A DNA stretch of 64,000 nt from Norana najaformis (lineage: Eukaryota > Annelida > Clitellata > Crassiclitellata > Hormogastridae), in the NCBI GenBank assembly GCA_964023275.1, contig OZ029916.1:11400607-11464606 (forward strand), given 5' to 3'. The translations under genes and the position numbers were made by a program. This document shows, one piece after another, positions 56,701 to 62,350 of the stretch. The notes under the pieces are model-generated. The model was not told the DNA's origin and did not search any database. It was given only the letters and a program-made list of their open reading frames with translations. Every line of letters begins with the position of its first letter. The stretch's first letter is position 1.

Positions 56701-57442
56701 GCACTGTGTTACTCTTCAGCATTAATGTTGTGATGACGATGGGATATGCATTTGAATTTTCCAATTGTGTTAACAAATGACATAAACTTGCTTTTAAGCA
56801 TCAAACTCTAGAATCATTGACAGACCAGCAAGAAGCCTGCTTATGAGTGCACCGGCTAGGAGGAACTTGACAGTGTTAAAGGGCTCAGAATGGGGCATTT
56901 GCTATTATCAGACTGGGAAGTGCCTTTGGGGAGTGTAACCATCTGCTGCAAACACACATCATTGGTCTGTTGTTAATCTTCAATGCAGCATGGACCACAA
57001 ACTCTGAATACAGTGATGGCTGTCAACTTCAAGCCAGACTATACAGTATTGATCTGGTTCTGCAAATTTGCAAGAATCTATCAATGGAGACGTTCTGCAG
57101 CTACTTAAGTGCCATTTGCCTGTGGATGAACTTGCCATTATTCTGTAAGGTCATCTGATTGTCTTTCTCTGGTCATACCTTGGACTAGAACTGTTTGTGG
57201 TGAATGGGCTTTTTTGGTTGCTGGACCTAAATTTTGGAACTCCCTCCTTGTGTCTGTTCATTCTGCTTAGTCACCTGTGTCATTTTGTTCTCAACCTAAA
57301 ACTTACTTTTTCAAATTGCTTGTCCGCCATAGGCTGCCTCTTTGTCTTCTTAATTGATCTTCTGGAATTTAACCTGATTGTGGATTGGATTTGGTGCATC
57401 ATCAGTTTTTCGCCTTGTGCATTAGAACTGGTGCATTAGAAG

Positions 57443-57490
<48 letters not shown>

Positions 57491-58333
57491 AATTCTGTCT
57501 TAGCAGGATTTGGCCTCAACCAATTTGAGGACATTACAATTACTATTATCCATTCCTGCACCTGTGTCACGATTACCTGCATTTCTGATGCACTGGCAAC
57601 TGTGCCAGTTGGGTGATATGACAGAAACAGCTGGACATCATCAGCGTAGTAATGAACCCGAACTCCTAAAGCAGTGGTGATCTTGGTCAGGTCGACCTTA
57701 GAAAGAATGGCACAATAGCAGTCCAAGGACAGAGCTCTCTGGGACACCAAATGAAATGGGTACCTATGCCGATCAGTCCAAGCCAATGGCTACCATCATG
57801 GTTCGCCCTTTGAGGAAAGAGTGAAGCCTAAAACAAGAAAGCTGTCTGCTAATTCCGTAAGAGATGCTTAATCTGATAAGCAAGCTGTCATGGTCCACAG
57901 TGTCGAATGGGATGATCACATTAAGAAGAGCAAGTGGTGCAACATGTCTGATATTCATGTAGACATGGTCACAATGTTACATGGTGCTGTATCATGCCAC
58001 AAGTATTTGGGTGTAGGTGAATTGAGTTATTTTTCTTTATTTGCACCTGTGCATGTTCTTTTGTGGTGGCTCTGTGGGTCATTACTACAGAAGTTGCAAG
58101 GTTCAATAACATCAGATTCAGTCTATTTCAAGGAGCTCTGTTGATTGATGAAAACTTTTCCTTTTTGTTTGCATATTTGACTGAAATAGTTGTTGAGTCT
58201 CTGCAGCTTCCTCAACTTGTTCTTTCTTTCTTGTTTAAGTTATTCCAGGATTTTCGTGACTGCACCAAATCCTGAAAATCTTTCAACAGTTTTTGAATTC
58301 CTCTGCCGAGGATTGGATGCCTTACAATATCAC
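26602..58333 (+). CDS. NAT10: NAT10, RNA cytidine acetyltransferase (Kre33/TmcA family), 5' nine coding exons
   Basis: NAT10 is a nucleolar enzyme that uses acetyl-CoA and ATP to form N4-acetylcytidine in 18S rRNA and in tRNA, the latter with THUMPD1. Nine plus-strand exons give 334 codons with every junction in phase: 26602-26709, 40463-40557, 41835-42003, 42319-42441, 44500-44561, 49321-49429, 54263-54370, 56493-56626 and 58240-58333. Diagnostic segments are FRIRQLIDGAV and MFVVIGDDAKKQ (N-terminus), YGMCVLQDFEPLTPN and ARTIETVAGGGLV (N-terminal TmcA-like domain), SLAECRNCLVTNDHLSIL, then the helicase Walker A VITAARGRGKSAALGLG, and NLSTVFEFLCRGLDALQY. The order matches vertebrate NAT10 from residue 1 to about 320 of roughly 1025. 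All introns have GT/AG ends. The helicase remainder, GNAT domain and C-terminal tail are not in the window. No stop or frameshift was seen in the exons, so the gene looks functional. Confidence 0.95.
27340..30395 (-). mobile_element. RTE-class LINE, nearly complete endonuclease plus reverse transcriptase
   Basis: On the minus strand, 30371-29727 is the apurinic-type endonuclease start: VGQWNVRGLKSLGKL, CGLLETKWPGTGHF, VLQCYAPTVDKADEE, ITGDFNARVG. 29684-29262 is its end: YTWKSPDGVTRAQIDYIL and DCDSDHNLVML. 29111-28206 is the reverse transcriptase start: LKAPGPDDIAAELL, DWPEEWTQSIFIPLPKKGD, CENYRTIALVSHASKILL, AGFRPRRGTRDQITNLRII, CFIDFTKAFDMVQHDQLW, VKKGVRQGCNLSP. 28221-27352 has NLRYADDIVLLATSPEQLQE, YLGSRV, YGCEAWTLKKEEE and FGHVMRHPQDT. 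The 3' end carries 'gacatgacatgac' repeats (about 27340-27358). Only a few frame breaks (near 29730, 29260-29150 and 28215) interrupt it, so it is among the youngest elements. It lies antisense in NAT10 intron 1. Confidence 0.92.
30396..30770 (-). other. Possible 5' UTR of the RTE element
   Basis: It continues directly upstream of the RTE endonuclease. An 85-codon plus frame (30436-30693) has no known motif. The 5' boundary of the element could not be placed. Confidence 0.35.
30788..30901. repeat. Long near-perfect hairpin
   Basis: Arms 30788-30838 and 30851-30901 are inverted copies of 51 bases with about two mismatches, loop 'agcatgccagcc'. Inner arm sequence includes 'gtaagacatacagccataaa'. 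A direct repeat 'gccagaaatgttt' lies at 30778 and again at 30848. It could be a foldback element, a recent inverted duplication or a small-RNA precursor. In sense to NAT10 it would be in intron 1 pre-mRNA. Confidence 0.93.
30930..31070 (+). repeat. L2/CR1 3' UTR segment
   Basis: Matches 13205-13330 in order: 'cgacttggttt'/'ggacttggttt', 'agcgcc.gtgaataagctggtc' and 'gatgtggctt'/'gacgtggctt'. It is a LINE 3' fragment without coding sequence. Confidence 0.65.
31139..32700 (-). pseudogene. CR1-group LINE, reverse transcriptase part and 3' tail
   Basis: Minus strand: VVIRPTLKKVGMDPEDINNY, SNLSFLSKMIEKVVAGQM and QSGFRRGHSTETVLLRL (32650-32420), LLALLDVSATFDTVDHDIL (about 32330). After a frame break near 32240: SFGVPQGSVLGPLLYILY, VHQYADDVQLYSSC (about 32080), LRLNPSKTQFLWIGT, RDLGVLIDGELSM. 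After another near 31745: SFVLTRLDNCNSVFAGLP, LHWLPIEERI. The end at 31139 has 'atgtatgtatgtatgtatgt' on the plus strand, a tandem tail. The endonuclease is absent beyond about 32650. Well preserved with at least two frame breaks; antisense in NAT10 intron 1. Confidence 0.88.
32701..33288. other. Intronic spacer, unassigned
   Basis: A 122-codon plus frame (32740-33108) shows no known motif. Nothing else recognised. Confidence 0.3.
33558..34520 (+). pseudogene. PiggyBac transposase, frameshifted, catalytic core largely deleted
   Basis: 33558-33797 gives an acidic N-terminus typical of this family (SDDDRFDSSDNKN, SSEEDKVALAEE). After a frame break, 33930-34397 reads KMQQRLYDYWSTDTLLSDPW, MIRDQFMAFSRCLHLAD, YDPVCEVHPLVDRLNSRF and NVSIDESIVGFKRRCQFKTF with LPKKQP, where the D of 'SIDE' is the first catalytic aspartate. 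A one-base frame change near 34370 restores IKIWTIAESENGYPVP. The next recognisable block, CEACKVALHKVGCFHIYHKL (34437-34500), is the C-terminal cysteine-rich finger. The intervening second and third catalytic aspartates, normally some 200 residues, are missing. It is a dead internal-deletion copy. Confidence 0.85.
34870..35540. repeat. Degenerate tandem repeat downstream of the piggyBac pseudogene
   Basis: Segments near 34886, 35262 and 35463 share 'ccccaaaa', 'agatggat.g.a..agg..ataaaa', 'gttaacctca.gtctgta' and 'ttcttatttttctttga'. Spacing is about 376 bp, then about 200 bp, so the third unit is partial. AT-rich, no coding content. Confidence 0.7.
35679..36860 (-). pseudogene. CR1-group LINE fragment, decayed
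   Basis: Minus strand pieces: a region around 36600-36700 with FDLSTAFDTIDKATI-like residues, YGVPQGSVLGLILFTLY (36470s) and HQQYADDTQLYIVLNHTD (about 36350). Then NVPDSE-side residues, FHYQEHLRISVTFDPKLTFN, SVVRTKLDYCNLLHYGI (about 36000) and LAKLHWLPVSSRI (about 35830). Low CpG and several frame breaks suggest it is older than the LINE at 31139-32700. Antisense in NAT10 intron 1. Confidence 0.82.
36865..37340 (-). pseudogene. CR1-group LINE C-terminal piece with tandem tail
   Basis: The plus strand shows 'atgtatgtatgtaac' at about 36866, like the tail of the LINE at 31139, followed by 'gtatagtgctttttaaa'. On the minus strand, MHKTLHWLLVERRIQFKILL and WAACAFSSVGPSLWKSVPLY then IFSARLKTKLFRD are the conserved LINE end blocks. 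It directly abuts the previous fragment in the same orientation but is a separate copy, since it repeats the same C-terminal part. Confidence 0.8.
37400..37945 (+). pseudogene. Tigger/Jerky-type (CENPB-like DDE) transposase remnant
   Basis: The frame at 37640-37940 reads GFKILKDGP (family 'GFK.SKDRVT'), then HLNRTELSVIYASSKNALTT and ENIFEDWFHAFVPAILKQ, which match the 'FEDWFH..FVP.V' block between the catalytic aspartates of pogo/Tigger/Jerky transposases. Stops upstream and loss of the following 'LLLDNAPGH' aspartate block show it is dead. Similarity upstream to 37400 is faint. Confidence 0.7.
38030..38920 (+). mobile_element. LTR-like dispersed repeat, copy 2
   Basis: Pairs with 9131-9990 (see that entry). 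TATA-like 'tctatataaaaga' lies at about 38630, after 'acttggcagga'. This copy lies in NAT10 intron 1 in the sense direction. CpG sites of copy 1 are mostly TpG or CpA here, for instance 'gctgacgtcagcagtg' versus 'actgatgtcaacagtg'. No retroviral-type genes recognised next to it. Confidence 0.5.
38921..39580. other. Intronic spacer, unassigned
   Basis: Nothing recognised except possible weak extension of the LTR-like repeat at its left end. Confidence 0.3.
39581..40115 (-). pseudogene. RTE-class reverse transcriptase fragment
   Basis: Minus strand: IVDFEKAFDCLT-like residues at about 40090, then GYPIHIVNLLSGLYWEQQ, FCVKKEVQHGCVISPYLSNI, RRVTNLQYADDIVLLATSEA (about 39780), GQLINVDKTRIMA and FPYLGSLIM. 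These are RT blocks 3 to 7 of RTE elements, including an intact YADD. The 3' part after 39581 is lost or unrecognisable. It is a different lineage from the RTE at 27340, judged from the residues. Confidence 0.87.
40463..40557 (+). CDS. NAT10: NAT10 coding exon 2
   Basis: Follows a long T tract and 'ccag'. VPILHHIMLKA and LPVLWIRKKDAGFG match the family 'VVILH.M.SKA....VLWCYKKELGFS'. Ends in phase 2 at 'gg|gtaacc'. Intron 1 before it is 13753 bp. Confidence 0.9.
40653..40819. mobile_element. hAT miniature element with perfect 8-bp target duplication
   Basis: It is flanked by 'cttttggg' on both sides (40645-40652 and 40820-40827). The right end, read inward, is 'cagtggcgtagctagctttc', a typical hAT end; the left end 'cagggacatagcaatggg' is a mutated counterpart. 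'cacaagggcc' appears on the left and 'gcacaagggcc' again on the right. At 167 bp it encodes nothing. It lies in NAT10 intron 2. Confidence 0.9.
40828..41834. other. NAT10 intron 2, remainder
   Basis: No element recognised between the hAT miniature element and exon 3. Confidence 0.4.
41835..42003 (+). CDS. NAT10: NAT10 coding exon 3
   Basis: After 'gcttag'. KKQLKLLQKKINGGQL, DDPMDLFLASN and YCHYNETQRVLGQTYGMCVL are strongly family-specific. Donor 'cag|gtaaat'; phase 0. Confidence 0.95.
42319..42441 (+). CDS. NAT10: NAT10 coding exon 4
   Basis: After 'catag'. DFEPLTPNVMARTIETVAGG then LVIILLQSVKSLHQIYSMEM. 41 codons; donor 'atg|gtaaaa'; phase 0. Intron 3 before it is only 315 bp, the shortest here. 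Confidence 0.95.
42442..43459. other. NAT10 intron 4, left part
   Basis: A 97-codon minus frame (42660-42953) reads acidic residues with no known domain, such as YDDFTSSDNEFVGDLKVDSD. It resembles acidic N-termini of piggyBac-type proteins but nothing else supports that. Around 43230-43370 'aactaaaactaa' words recur. Confidence 0.3.
43460..44215 (-). pseudogene. RTE-class reverse transcriptase C-terminal fragment
   Basis: Minus strand from 44215: RALEIKGLNINIKTENMECS, NAFETLKYLGPIMNA, then MPVQLKGKVYKTIRPVMIYR, VEVWTLTKEEKLLDRTKMRM, RLRWYGQVMRR, SWGRQKKRWGDMIQQ and ending with DRNKWKRI and ADPP near 43480. These are successive blocks of the RTE tail. Frame breaks lie near 43970 and 43650. 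Confidence 0.88.
44500..44561 (+). CDS. NAT10: NAT10 coding exon 5
   Basis: After 'accag'. DVHNHYRTESHSTVTGRFNQ corresponds to the family 'DVHSRYRTEAHQDVVGRFNER'-type block. Ends in phase 2 at 'cg|gtgaga'. Confidence 0.92.
44738..45045 (+). pseudogene. hAT transposase remnant of the GTF2IRD2/EPM2AIP1 type
   Basis: The plus strand reads IDITKYLANVKI, then after stops QSTGQFGSKM and, in another frame, DAFARKLQITEKHITLKQVV and HFPKL. The same order ('ITKHLN.LNVKLQG....V.AF..KL.L.......HFP') is found in hAT-derived proteins of this group. Left of it, 44738-44820 holds 'gggccacaatccgg' and 'tctggcccga', words common at the ends of such elements. Fragmentary; function lost. Confidence 0.6.
45240..46080 (-). 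pseudogene. L2/CR1 LINE reverse transcriptase fragment, mutated YADD
   Basis: Minus strand: PLDLNAAFDTVDDGILLSQL (about 46000), VVCRSGVPQGSLLRPLLFSI (about 45830), then QRYAENTQLCITL (about 45730), where the YADD box has become YAEN. 45437-45240 reads GSHAFSCCAPHIQNHL and LSSFKSLVKTHYLL, the C-terminal block. Antisense in NAT10 intron 5. Confidence 0.82.
46081..46535 (+). pseudogene. RTE-class fragment, opposite orientation, probably nested
   Basis: Plus strand reads KIVIDDKEVEVIDAYCYLGS, LTADSECDREVNIRIGNANS, KVRYMKIVLNTLLCGTVTW, HHSWLSRILHIF and IRLKWMGHVICMDKDR. These are the C-terminal RTE blocks in one open frame. It sits between minus-strand LINE pieces (45240-46080 and 46540-47390). 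Confidence 0.87.
46540..47390 (-). pseudogene. CR1/L2 LINE endonuclease domain
   Basis: Minus strand from 47366: VAALNVLHPAVIIHSIVTDE, LDIFSLTNTWITSDAP (family 'LDI..LTETWL'), YELQLVQVGKAASSLIIANI, LLICDDFNCLAALG (family 'ILIGGDFN') and GNLLDLLITDNPM with SISDYSLIIAKV (family 'LDLV.T', 'SDHS.I'). Metal-binding and catalytic positions are partly mutated. The order and orientation agree with the RT fragment at 45240-46080, so both may be parts of one LINE. Confidence 0.8.
47540..48690 (-). pseudogene. Tc1-type transposase pseudogene
   Basis: Minus strand: a helix-turn-helix part FLSMQYQIHMSTTQIAKKL and VTVQKETGSVSNM, the GHPRSSTHWQDLTLQ hinge, then SEWTCDMWQRCFSVKKVLSA. In other frames, residues correspond to 'VWGCM..GVG.I.II.G.IN...Y..IL....IPSA', DVNVPCH-like residues and a degenerate 'WPAQSPDLNPIE' block near 47830. 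The catalytic D's of D34E are therefore visible only as remnants. Many stops; no inverted ends found. It lies antisense in NAT10 intron 5. Confidence 0.8.
48691..49320. other. NAT10 intron 5, right end
   Basis: Nothing recognised between the Tc1 remnant and the exon 6 acceptor at 49319-49320. Confidence 0.4.
49321..49429 (+). CDS. NAT10: NAT10 coding exon 6
   Basis: After 'ttccag'. FVLSLAECRNCLVTNDHLSI corresponds to 'FILSLASCKKCLVIDDQLNI'. Ends phase 0 at 'gat|gtaagg'. Confidence 0.93.
49490..50340. other. CpG-retaining block in NAT10 intron 6
   Basis: CpGs are frequent here ('cgacttcgcgttaacgcg' near 50092), unlike the rest of the intron. A 140-codon minus frame (49785-50207) has no known motif. 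The edges carry weakly inverted 'tgcacgcatta' (49491) and 'attgcgtgca' (50313). It may be a recent transposon insertion of unknown type. Confidence 0.4.
50341..51074. other. NAT10 intron 6, unassigned stretch
   Basis: Nothing recognised. Confidence 0.3.
51075..51270 (-). repeat. L2/CR1-type LINE 3' end, copy 2
   Basis: Same repeat as 786-955. The region further right, to about 51310, reads on the minus strand like the conserved 'FAVAAPTLWN' end of a LINE (NMAPKALPTLVPLAGIIS). Its CpGs are largely lost. Confidence 0.7.
51669..52270 (+). pseudogene. CR1-group reverse transcriptase fragment, degenerate
   Basis: Plus strand: residues like IVAQQMVRYLEAN (family 'EKVVA.QL..YLE'), TGRFRKGHSKESLAKI (family 'SGFR.GHSTETALLR'), FALLDVGLAFDMVDPNILIM, SISYEIAG and a degenerate 'PQGSVL' at about 52020, followed by 'VQQYAD' near 52100. 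Heavily mutated, with stops in every part. Confidence 0.72.
52455..52860 (-). pseudogene. L2/CR1 reverse transcriptase fragment
   Basis: Minus strand: VLGSLLFTIFTLPVNHIANH (family 'VLGPLLF..YT'), VQLQQYADGNQLYIALSP (YADD mutated to YADG), TRAWLCFNALAINPDKSEAI. Opposite orientation to the fragment at 51669-52270, and the two meet tail to tail. The sequence from 52860 to 53480 to the right has open frames on both strands without clear motifs. Confidence 0.8.
52861..54262. other. NAT10 intron 6, right part
   Basis: A 145-codon plus frame (53038-53475) overlaps 92-, 91- and 107-codon minus frames. None has recognisable motifs; they are probably old LINE debris. No RNA gene or simple repeat seen. 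Confidence 0.3.
54263..54370 (+). CDS. NAT10: NAT10 coding exon 7
   Basis: After 'tcacag'. DSSRVEDMKKFKKTLEAEKD leads to SLLDCCVTTDQ, the family 'LVDCCKTLDQ' block. 36 codons, phase 0; donor 'cag|gttata'. Confidence 0.9.
54470..54545 (+). repeat. L2/CR1-type LINE 3' end, copy 3
   Basis: 'gtggaagcgcc', 'tgttgagtttatcctctaa' and a terminal 'ttacagttacagttac' tail are the reverse complement of the end at 51075-51150. Only the last 75 bases remain. Confidence 0.7.
54575..54725. repeat. AT-rich repeat shared with intron 9
   Basis: Matches 59205-59345 closely: 'agaacttacacaaact', 'agaagtctgaga.aatcttg' and 'ttaaaatattctttta' in the same order. See the entry at 58755. Confidence 0.8.
54960..55440 (-). 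repeat. RTE-associated repeat, copy B
   Basis: Pairs with 25440-25900. A 63-codon minus frame (55217-55408) contains MRPTAYSSKLGATHLDYISE. Probably RTE 5' sequence; see the copy A entry. Confidence 0.5.
55840..56370 (-). pseudogene. RTE endonuclease-region fragment
   Basis: Plus-strand words 'gtgaccagctggtttga', 'cttgcagcatgt', 'aggtcacccg' and 'ggccaggcttatttgatggc' have counterparts in order at 24850-25000 in the RTE remnant. The 100-codon minus frame (55853-56155) covers part of it. Relative to copy A its order with 54960-55440 is reversed, so two insertions or a rearrangement are likely. Confidence 0.6.
56493..56626 (+). CDS. NAT10: NAT10 coding exon 8, Walker A exon
   Basis: After 'cttcag'. 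VVITAARGRGKSAALGLGLA is the P-loop of the RecD-like helicase domain that binds ATP. Ends phase 2 at 'gg|gttaga'. Confidence 0.95.
56970..57445 (+). pseudogene. L2/CR1 LINE C-terminal fragment
   Basis: Around 57180-57340 the plus strand reads in shifting frames as WLLDLNFGTPSL-type residues (family 'VAGPKFWNSLP') and LKTYFFKLL (family 'LKTYLFKL'). The 3' end runs into the ATT repeat at 57446, which is its tail. Sense orientation in NAT10 intron 8. Confidence 0.65.
57446..57489 (+). repeat. (ATT)n microsatellite, LINE tail
   Basis: About 14 ATT units directly after the LINE C-terminal fragment. Confidence 0.95.
57490..57965 (-). pseudogene. CR1-group reverse transcriptase fragment
   Basis: Minus strand: PLALLNVIIPFDTVDHDSLL, RLSISYGISRQL, LKGRTMMVAIGLD, then FHLVSQRALSLDCYCAI (degenerate 'GVPQGSVLGPLL') and VHYYADDVQLFLSY with SSNWLRPNPAKTEFI. 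The YADD box is intact. It ends next to the ATT tract, tail to tail with the previous LINE piece. Confidence 0.83.
58240..58333 (+). CDS. NAT10: NAT10 coding exon 9
   Basis: After 'tttaag'. YSRIFVTAPNPENLSTVFEF and RGLDALQYH match 'YSNIFVTSPSPDNLHTLFEF' and 'GFDALQYQ'. Phase 0 at 'cac|gtaggt'. The following exon (family 'EHLDYEIIQSL') was not found before 64000. Confidence 0.93.
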
Positions 58334-58754
58334 GTAGGTCTTTGTCTTTGGATCTGTGTTATTGCATTTTCTCGCAAATAATATGCCTATACATTTGATA
58401 TGTCTGCTGTGCATGTGGCTCAAGGAATTTCCACTGTTGTGCACAAATAAACTGACAACGCATCCAAAATCATAATATGTGGCCTTCTAACTTGAAAAAT
58501 TGTCTGTGCCTGACTTGTTGCTGGTGAGCCTATTATAAATAGAAATATTTCTATGCAACATTACCTGAAAATCTGTATGAAGTATAAAATTTTGAACGTG
58601 ATGTGCAGAATGTATTGAATGTATTACTTGAGTGTAAATGAAGGTATTTGAATTTTTTATATCACTCCACAGATTACAGAGCTGTCAATGAGATCAAGTG
58701 GCAGTCATTCAGGATTCCAGAAATAACCAACATATTTACTTATATTTCAGCTAG

Positions 58755-59345
58755 GGATAGGCATTTAATGCGATTAACTCATTAAAAACTTTAACGTAGT
58801 TAAAATCTTGAGCATAACTGATTTTTTAACACTGTAATGATGTCTCATAGTAAAGGAGCAGTAACTGGCCATATATTGAACAAATACAGAGCGACTCTTA
58901 CATTGGGAAATGCAAACTAAACAGTTCTTTCTGGACAACTCATAAAACTTTAAGTAGAAGTTACAGAAACTCCTGAACTCTGAGATAATCTAGAGTTTTT
59001 TAACATTCTTTTAAAGCATATTATGAAACTGCAAAACAAATATATCCGTTAGGTAAATGGACCAGGCCTACTCTTCCTGCACAATTTGTTAAACTACAAG
59101 TAGGACTCACAGAGACTCCGAAACTCTTTGATTATCTTTTAAACATTATGAAAGTGCAAAAGAATTGTGCCATTAAGCAAATGAACTATGCTGTCTCTGA
59201 ACTGGTTAAACTGCAATTAGAACTTACACAAACTCTAGAAGTCTGAGACAATCTTGAATTTTTAAAATATTCTTTTATAATATATTATAAAAATGTAACA
59301 AAATTTTAGTTATATCACAAACAAACTTAGCATTATTTAATTTTT
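58755..59345. repeat. Degenerate AT-rich repeat block, possibly hAT-derived
   Basis: Starts with 'agggataggcatttaatgcg', a hAT-like end. Internal units near 58930, 59090 and 59210 repeat 'actgcaa..agaacttaca', 'aactct' and 'taatct' words at about 120-160 bp spacing. The last unit matches 54575-54725. Non-coding. Confidence 0.5.
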
Positions 59346-59449
59346 AATAAAGTTACTGAAGAGTAGCAGTTCTAAAGTATGTTATAAATTTATGATGATA
59401 TTTAATTCCTTTTATTTTACCTTTTTATTATTTAGACATTGCTGCTGCT

Positions 59450-60120
59450 AGGATGCTGTGCAGCTGCCTCAGAAGATGCTGGCAGCACTTCCATCAACCA
59501 TTTTATCATGCCGTGTTCAAGAGACAATGCCAGAGGGTCTGCAGACTTACAAACCATGCCAGTTCCACCTACATATGTAATATAGTGTCCAAAAATTTTA
59601 CTTCCCCTAGTTCATTGTGGCACACTATAAATAAGATCTTGCATTGTGATAGTTAAGATTCCTTACAAGACTTCTCCCTGCAATTGTCCCATGCTGATAA
59701 ATTTCTTAACTTCTTTTACCAAAACATTTTGGTAATTATGGTAGCTCTTTCCCAGAATTCTATCTTTTATGGCTTTTTCATCCCTTATCTCTTCCACCTT
59801 TCTTCAGCTTTTTCAAACTGTCAACTCTGTCTGAAATTCACAATCTCAACTGGCAATGTGCTTTGGATCTACTTCGAAGCATTCTTTTTGAAGGCTGTGT
59901 GTGTTGGGCCCTATAATTATTTCTGCCAACCTCTCCCTTGACAAAGGTTGATTTCCTTCCTTCTATGACCGCGCTGTAGTTTAGCCATTTCTCAAAGGCA
60001 ACCCTTCTTCCAGAAGATTTATCGAGTTACCATCTCATTTCTACTCTATACTTCATTCCTTTCTCTGAGGGCCTATCACACCTTAAGTCCCCTCCACCTG
60101 CTCTTACCTTACACCAACCA
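59450..60120 (+). pseudogene. L2 LINE fragment, linker and start of reverse transcriptase
   Basis: Plus strand: SSTYICNIVSKNFTSPSSLW and HTINKILHCDS, then LSHADKFLNFFYQNI (family 'LADKF..FF..KI'), ACVGPYNY-type residues (family 'KACVGPIIT'), and from 59950 residues corresponding to 'SLPLTRVDFLPSMTALQ' and 'PSSRRFIELPSHF' where the 'YRPISNLSF' block should be. Frequent frame breaks. It stops before the CR1 tail at 60180. Confidence 0.75.
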
Positions 60121-60179
60121 ACAACTCTGGCCAAGATTAGTAATTTAACCCCCATGGCAATTGTCATGAATTAGCTTCA

Positions 60180-60566
60180 TGCTGTGTGCCATTACTGATG
60201 AGCGGCACTCATCATACATACCATTTCCACTATGTGGCACTGCACGAACTGATTATTATTCAAAGACTAGACACACGAAAGTCAGTAGAGCATTTTAGGC
60301 TGTTTTTATAGCTTATCTAGGTGCCCAAAGTCCTAGATTGTTGCGGTCTTCTACGAGGTTTGGCGAATATTCCTTCTCTGTTGCCAGACCCACTGTGTGG
60401 AACAGTCTTCCTGACTACATGATGAATGCCCCATCCTGGGACACATTCAAGTCATGGCTCAAGACAGCTTTTTAAGATATCTTATAACTATTGTTGATTT
60501 TTGAACTCATGTACAGTACCCTTTTCCTCTGCCTAGGCCATGCTATGGCGCAATATAAATTGGCTT
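60180..60566 (+). pseudogene. CR1-like LINE C-terminal end
   Basis: Plus strand reads in shifting frames as FGEYSFSVARPTVWNSLPDY (60360-60420), MMNAPSWDTFKSWLKTAF-like residues, FKIS and then a short UTR ending with 'atggcgcaatataaattggc'. A TTA repeat follows as tail. Confidence 0.75.
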
Positions 60567-60613
60567 ATTATTATTATTATTATTGTTATTATTGTTGTTA
60601 TTATTATTATTAA
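60567..60613 (+). repeat. (TTA)n microsatellite, LINE tail
   Basis: Interrupted TTA/TTG repeats immediately after the CR1-like 3' end. Confidence 0.93.
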
Positions 60614-60999
60614 AATAGTTGATAAATTATGAACCAAGGATAAAATAGATAAATTATGTCCTTGTTTTCAAAGAAGATCTTCTGGTAAGCAATGTCCTGT
60701 GGACCTCATTCCTACTGCTCTTCTAACAGACTGATTTTTTGTGTTGGACCAAATTATCATCCAATCCAGCTGTTCTGCTGTTAAAAATATCTCACCTTTG
60801 AGTCATATTTGTCTGATAACATTGCCGTTACTGCTCAGGTTTCCTTACATCATGAGCCACCCCCAATTACTTTATCATCAGTTTCAAACTCTAAAGCTGT
60901 CATCCTTGCATTTCCTCTGTGGTTGTGCCCAACATATACTGCTACCAAACTTGCTATCTGAAATCATGTAGTGGCACAGCCAGCCTGAGAGGTGTTGGC

Positions 61000-62350
61000 A
61001 TTGCTTCCATTTACCTTTTCATCTTCTGAAATTTAGGTTCCAATGTTGTATTGTCCGTAATCTTGTCTCAGCAGCCAAATGTTTCATTTTGTCACTTTAA
61101 GCTCCTCTTCTCAAACTTTATTATGGCAGGTGATGAACAAGATCTTTCGCCATGGCAAATGCAATATACTGCCTTGCACTTCATCGCACTCAACCCTTGC
61201 TGACAGATTTTATGCTTCTTTTCCGACAAGATCTTGGCCCTAAGACAACATTTTAATTGTTCCTTCCTCCATTGGCTTTTCATACAGTAAATCTCCTTGA
61301 CAGGTTCTCCACTTACTCCAACATAAAACTCTGAGATTTGTAATTTCATTTTCTCATTCCCTGATAAAACACAATGTGATTTATATCTTATTCCTACCAC
61401 CATCTTAAAAGAATGTTTTGATGTCTTGGGCCAGTTATTTCATCCATTGTCACTTTTCTCTCTTGCTGAAGGCTCCTCCCCTGTCAGCTTCACTCATGCC
61501 ATAGTTTACCCTCTCGTTATAAAGCCATATTTTTCATATGATGATCTATCAAATTATTGCACATCTGTACTTGCAATTTCGTTTCCAAAACACTGGGAAA
61601 AGTAGCTGCCAATGGTCTGAGCTGTGACCTTTCATTTCACAACCTGTACCTTTTCTTCCAATATGCCTATCACAAATAGCATTCTGTTGAACGATACTAC
61701 TGTGTTGTTGAGCGATCACATAATCAACTCCATGGACGAGGACAAGTAACTACGGTACTCTTATTCTTCTTGACCTACCTGCCACGTCTGATACTGTTGA
61801 TCAAACTCCTTCACTGCCTTGTATCATACTCCTTCGCTGCCTTGAACACTTGTTTCTGTCTTTCTGGTCCCGCTTGCTCTTGGTTCGCATCACCTCACAC
61901 TCTATCAGTTTGCGTCAACCAACTCACTTCTGCCCCTACTGTCTTGAATTGTTCCTCAAGGTTCTGCACTGGACCCGCTCCAGTTCACGTTATGTATGAC
62001 TCCACTCATTTCACAACTTGCTGATAGTTCTATTGACTACCACTTGTGTGCTGATAATGCCCAGCTATTCCTGTAATTTGAAAGTTGCCTGACTAATCCT
62101 GCTTTCCCAACTACTTGCTTCTGTTTTTGGTGATGTTCAGTTTTGGACATTCTAAAACTGACTTCTTTCTCCGAGGCACAAGTCAACAACTCCGAAAATT
62201 TCATTGGCTTATGTCTGTTCAGTAAGGTGACTTGTTTATAAATTGGTCTGAAGGTACACAGTCTGAAGGTACACAGTTTAGGCATAATATTTGACTCCAT
62301 TGTGTCATTTTTTAACCACATTTGGGCTATGAACAAATCAGATTAATTTC
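61000..62350 (+). pseudogene. L2 LINE reverse transcriptase, degenerate
   Basis: Plus strand, in shifting frames: residues like SVNLLDRFSTYSNIKL (about 61280), FDVLGQLFHPLSLFSLAEGS and SFTHAIVYPLVIKP (about 61420-61530), LSNYCTSVLAIS (family 'LSNYRPISNLS'), FHNLYLFFQYAYHK (family 'FQSAYRKFHSTE'), SCLVFHTFFVLL-type loss at the catalytic D block, FASPHTLSVCVNQLTSAPTV, IVPQGSALDPLQFTLC and DYHLCADNAQLFL (degenerate YADD, about 62040). It stops near 62340. Sense in NAT10 intron 9. Confidence 0.8.

Noticed and set aside
58670-58740. Possible NAT10 exon 10 after 'ccacag'
   Set aside because: The open codons read DYRAVNEIKWQSFRIPEITN, which does not match the expected 'EHLDYEI' region, and no donor fits.
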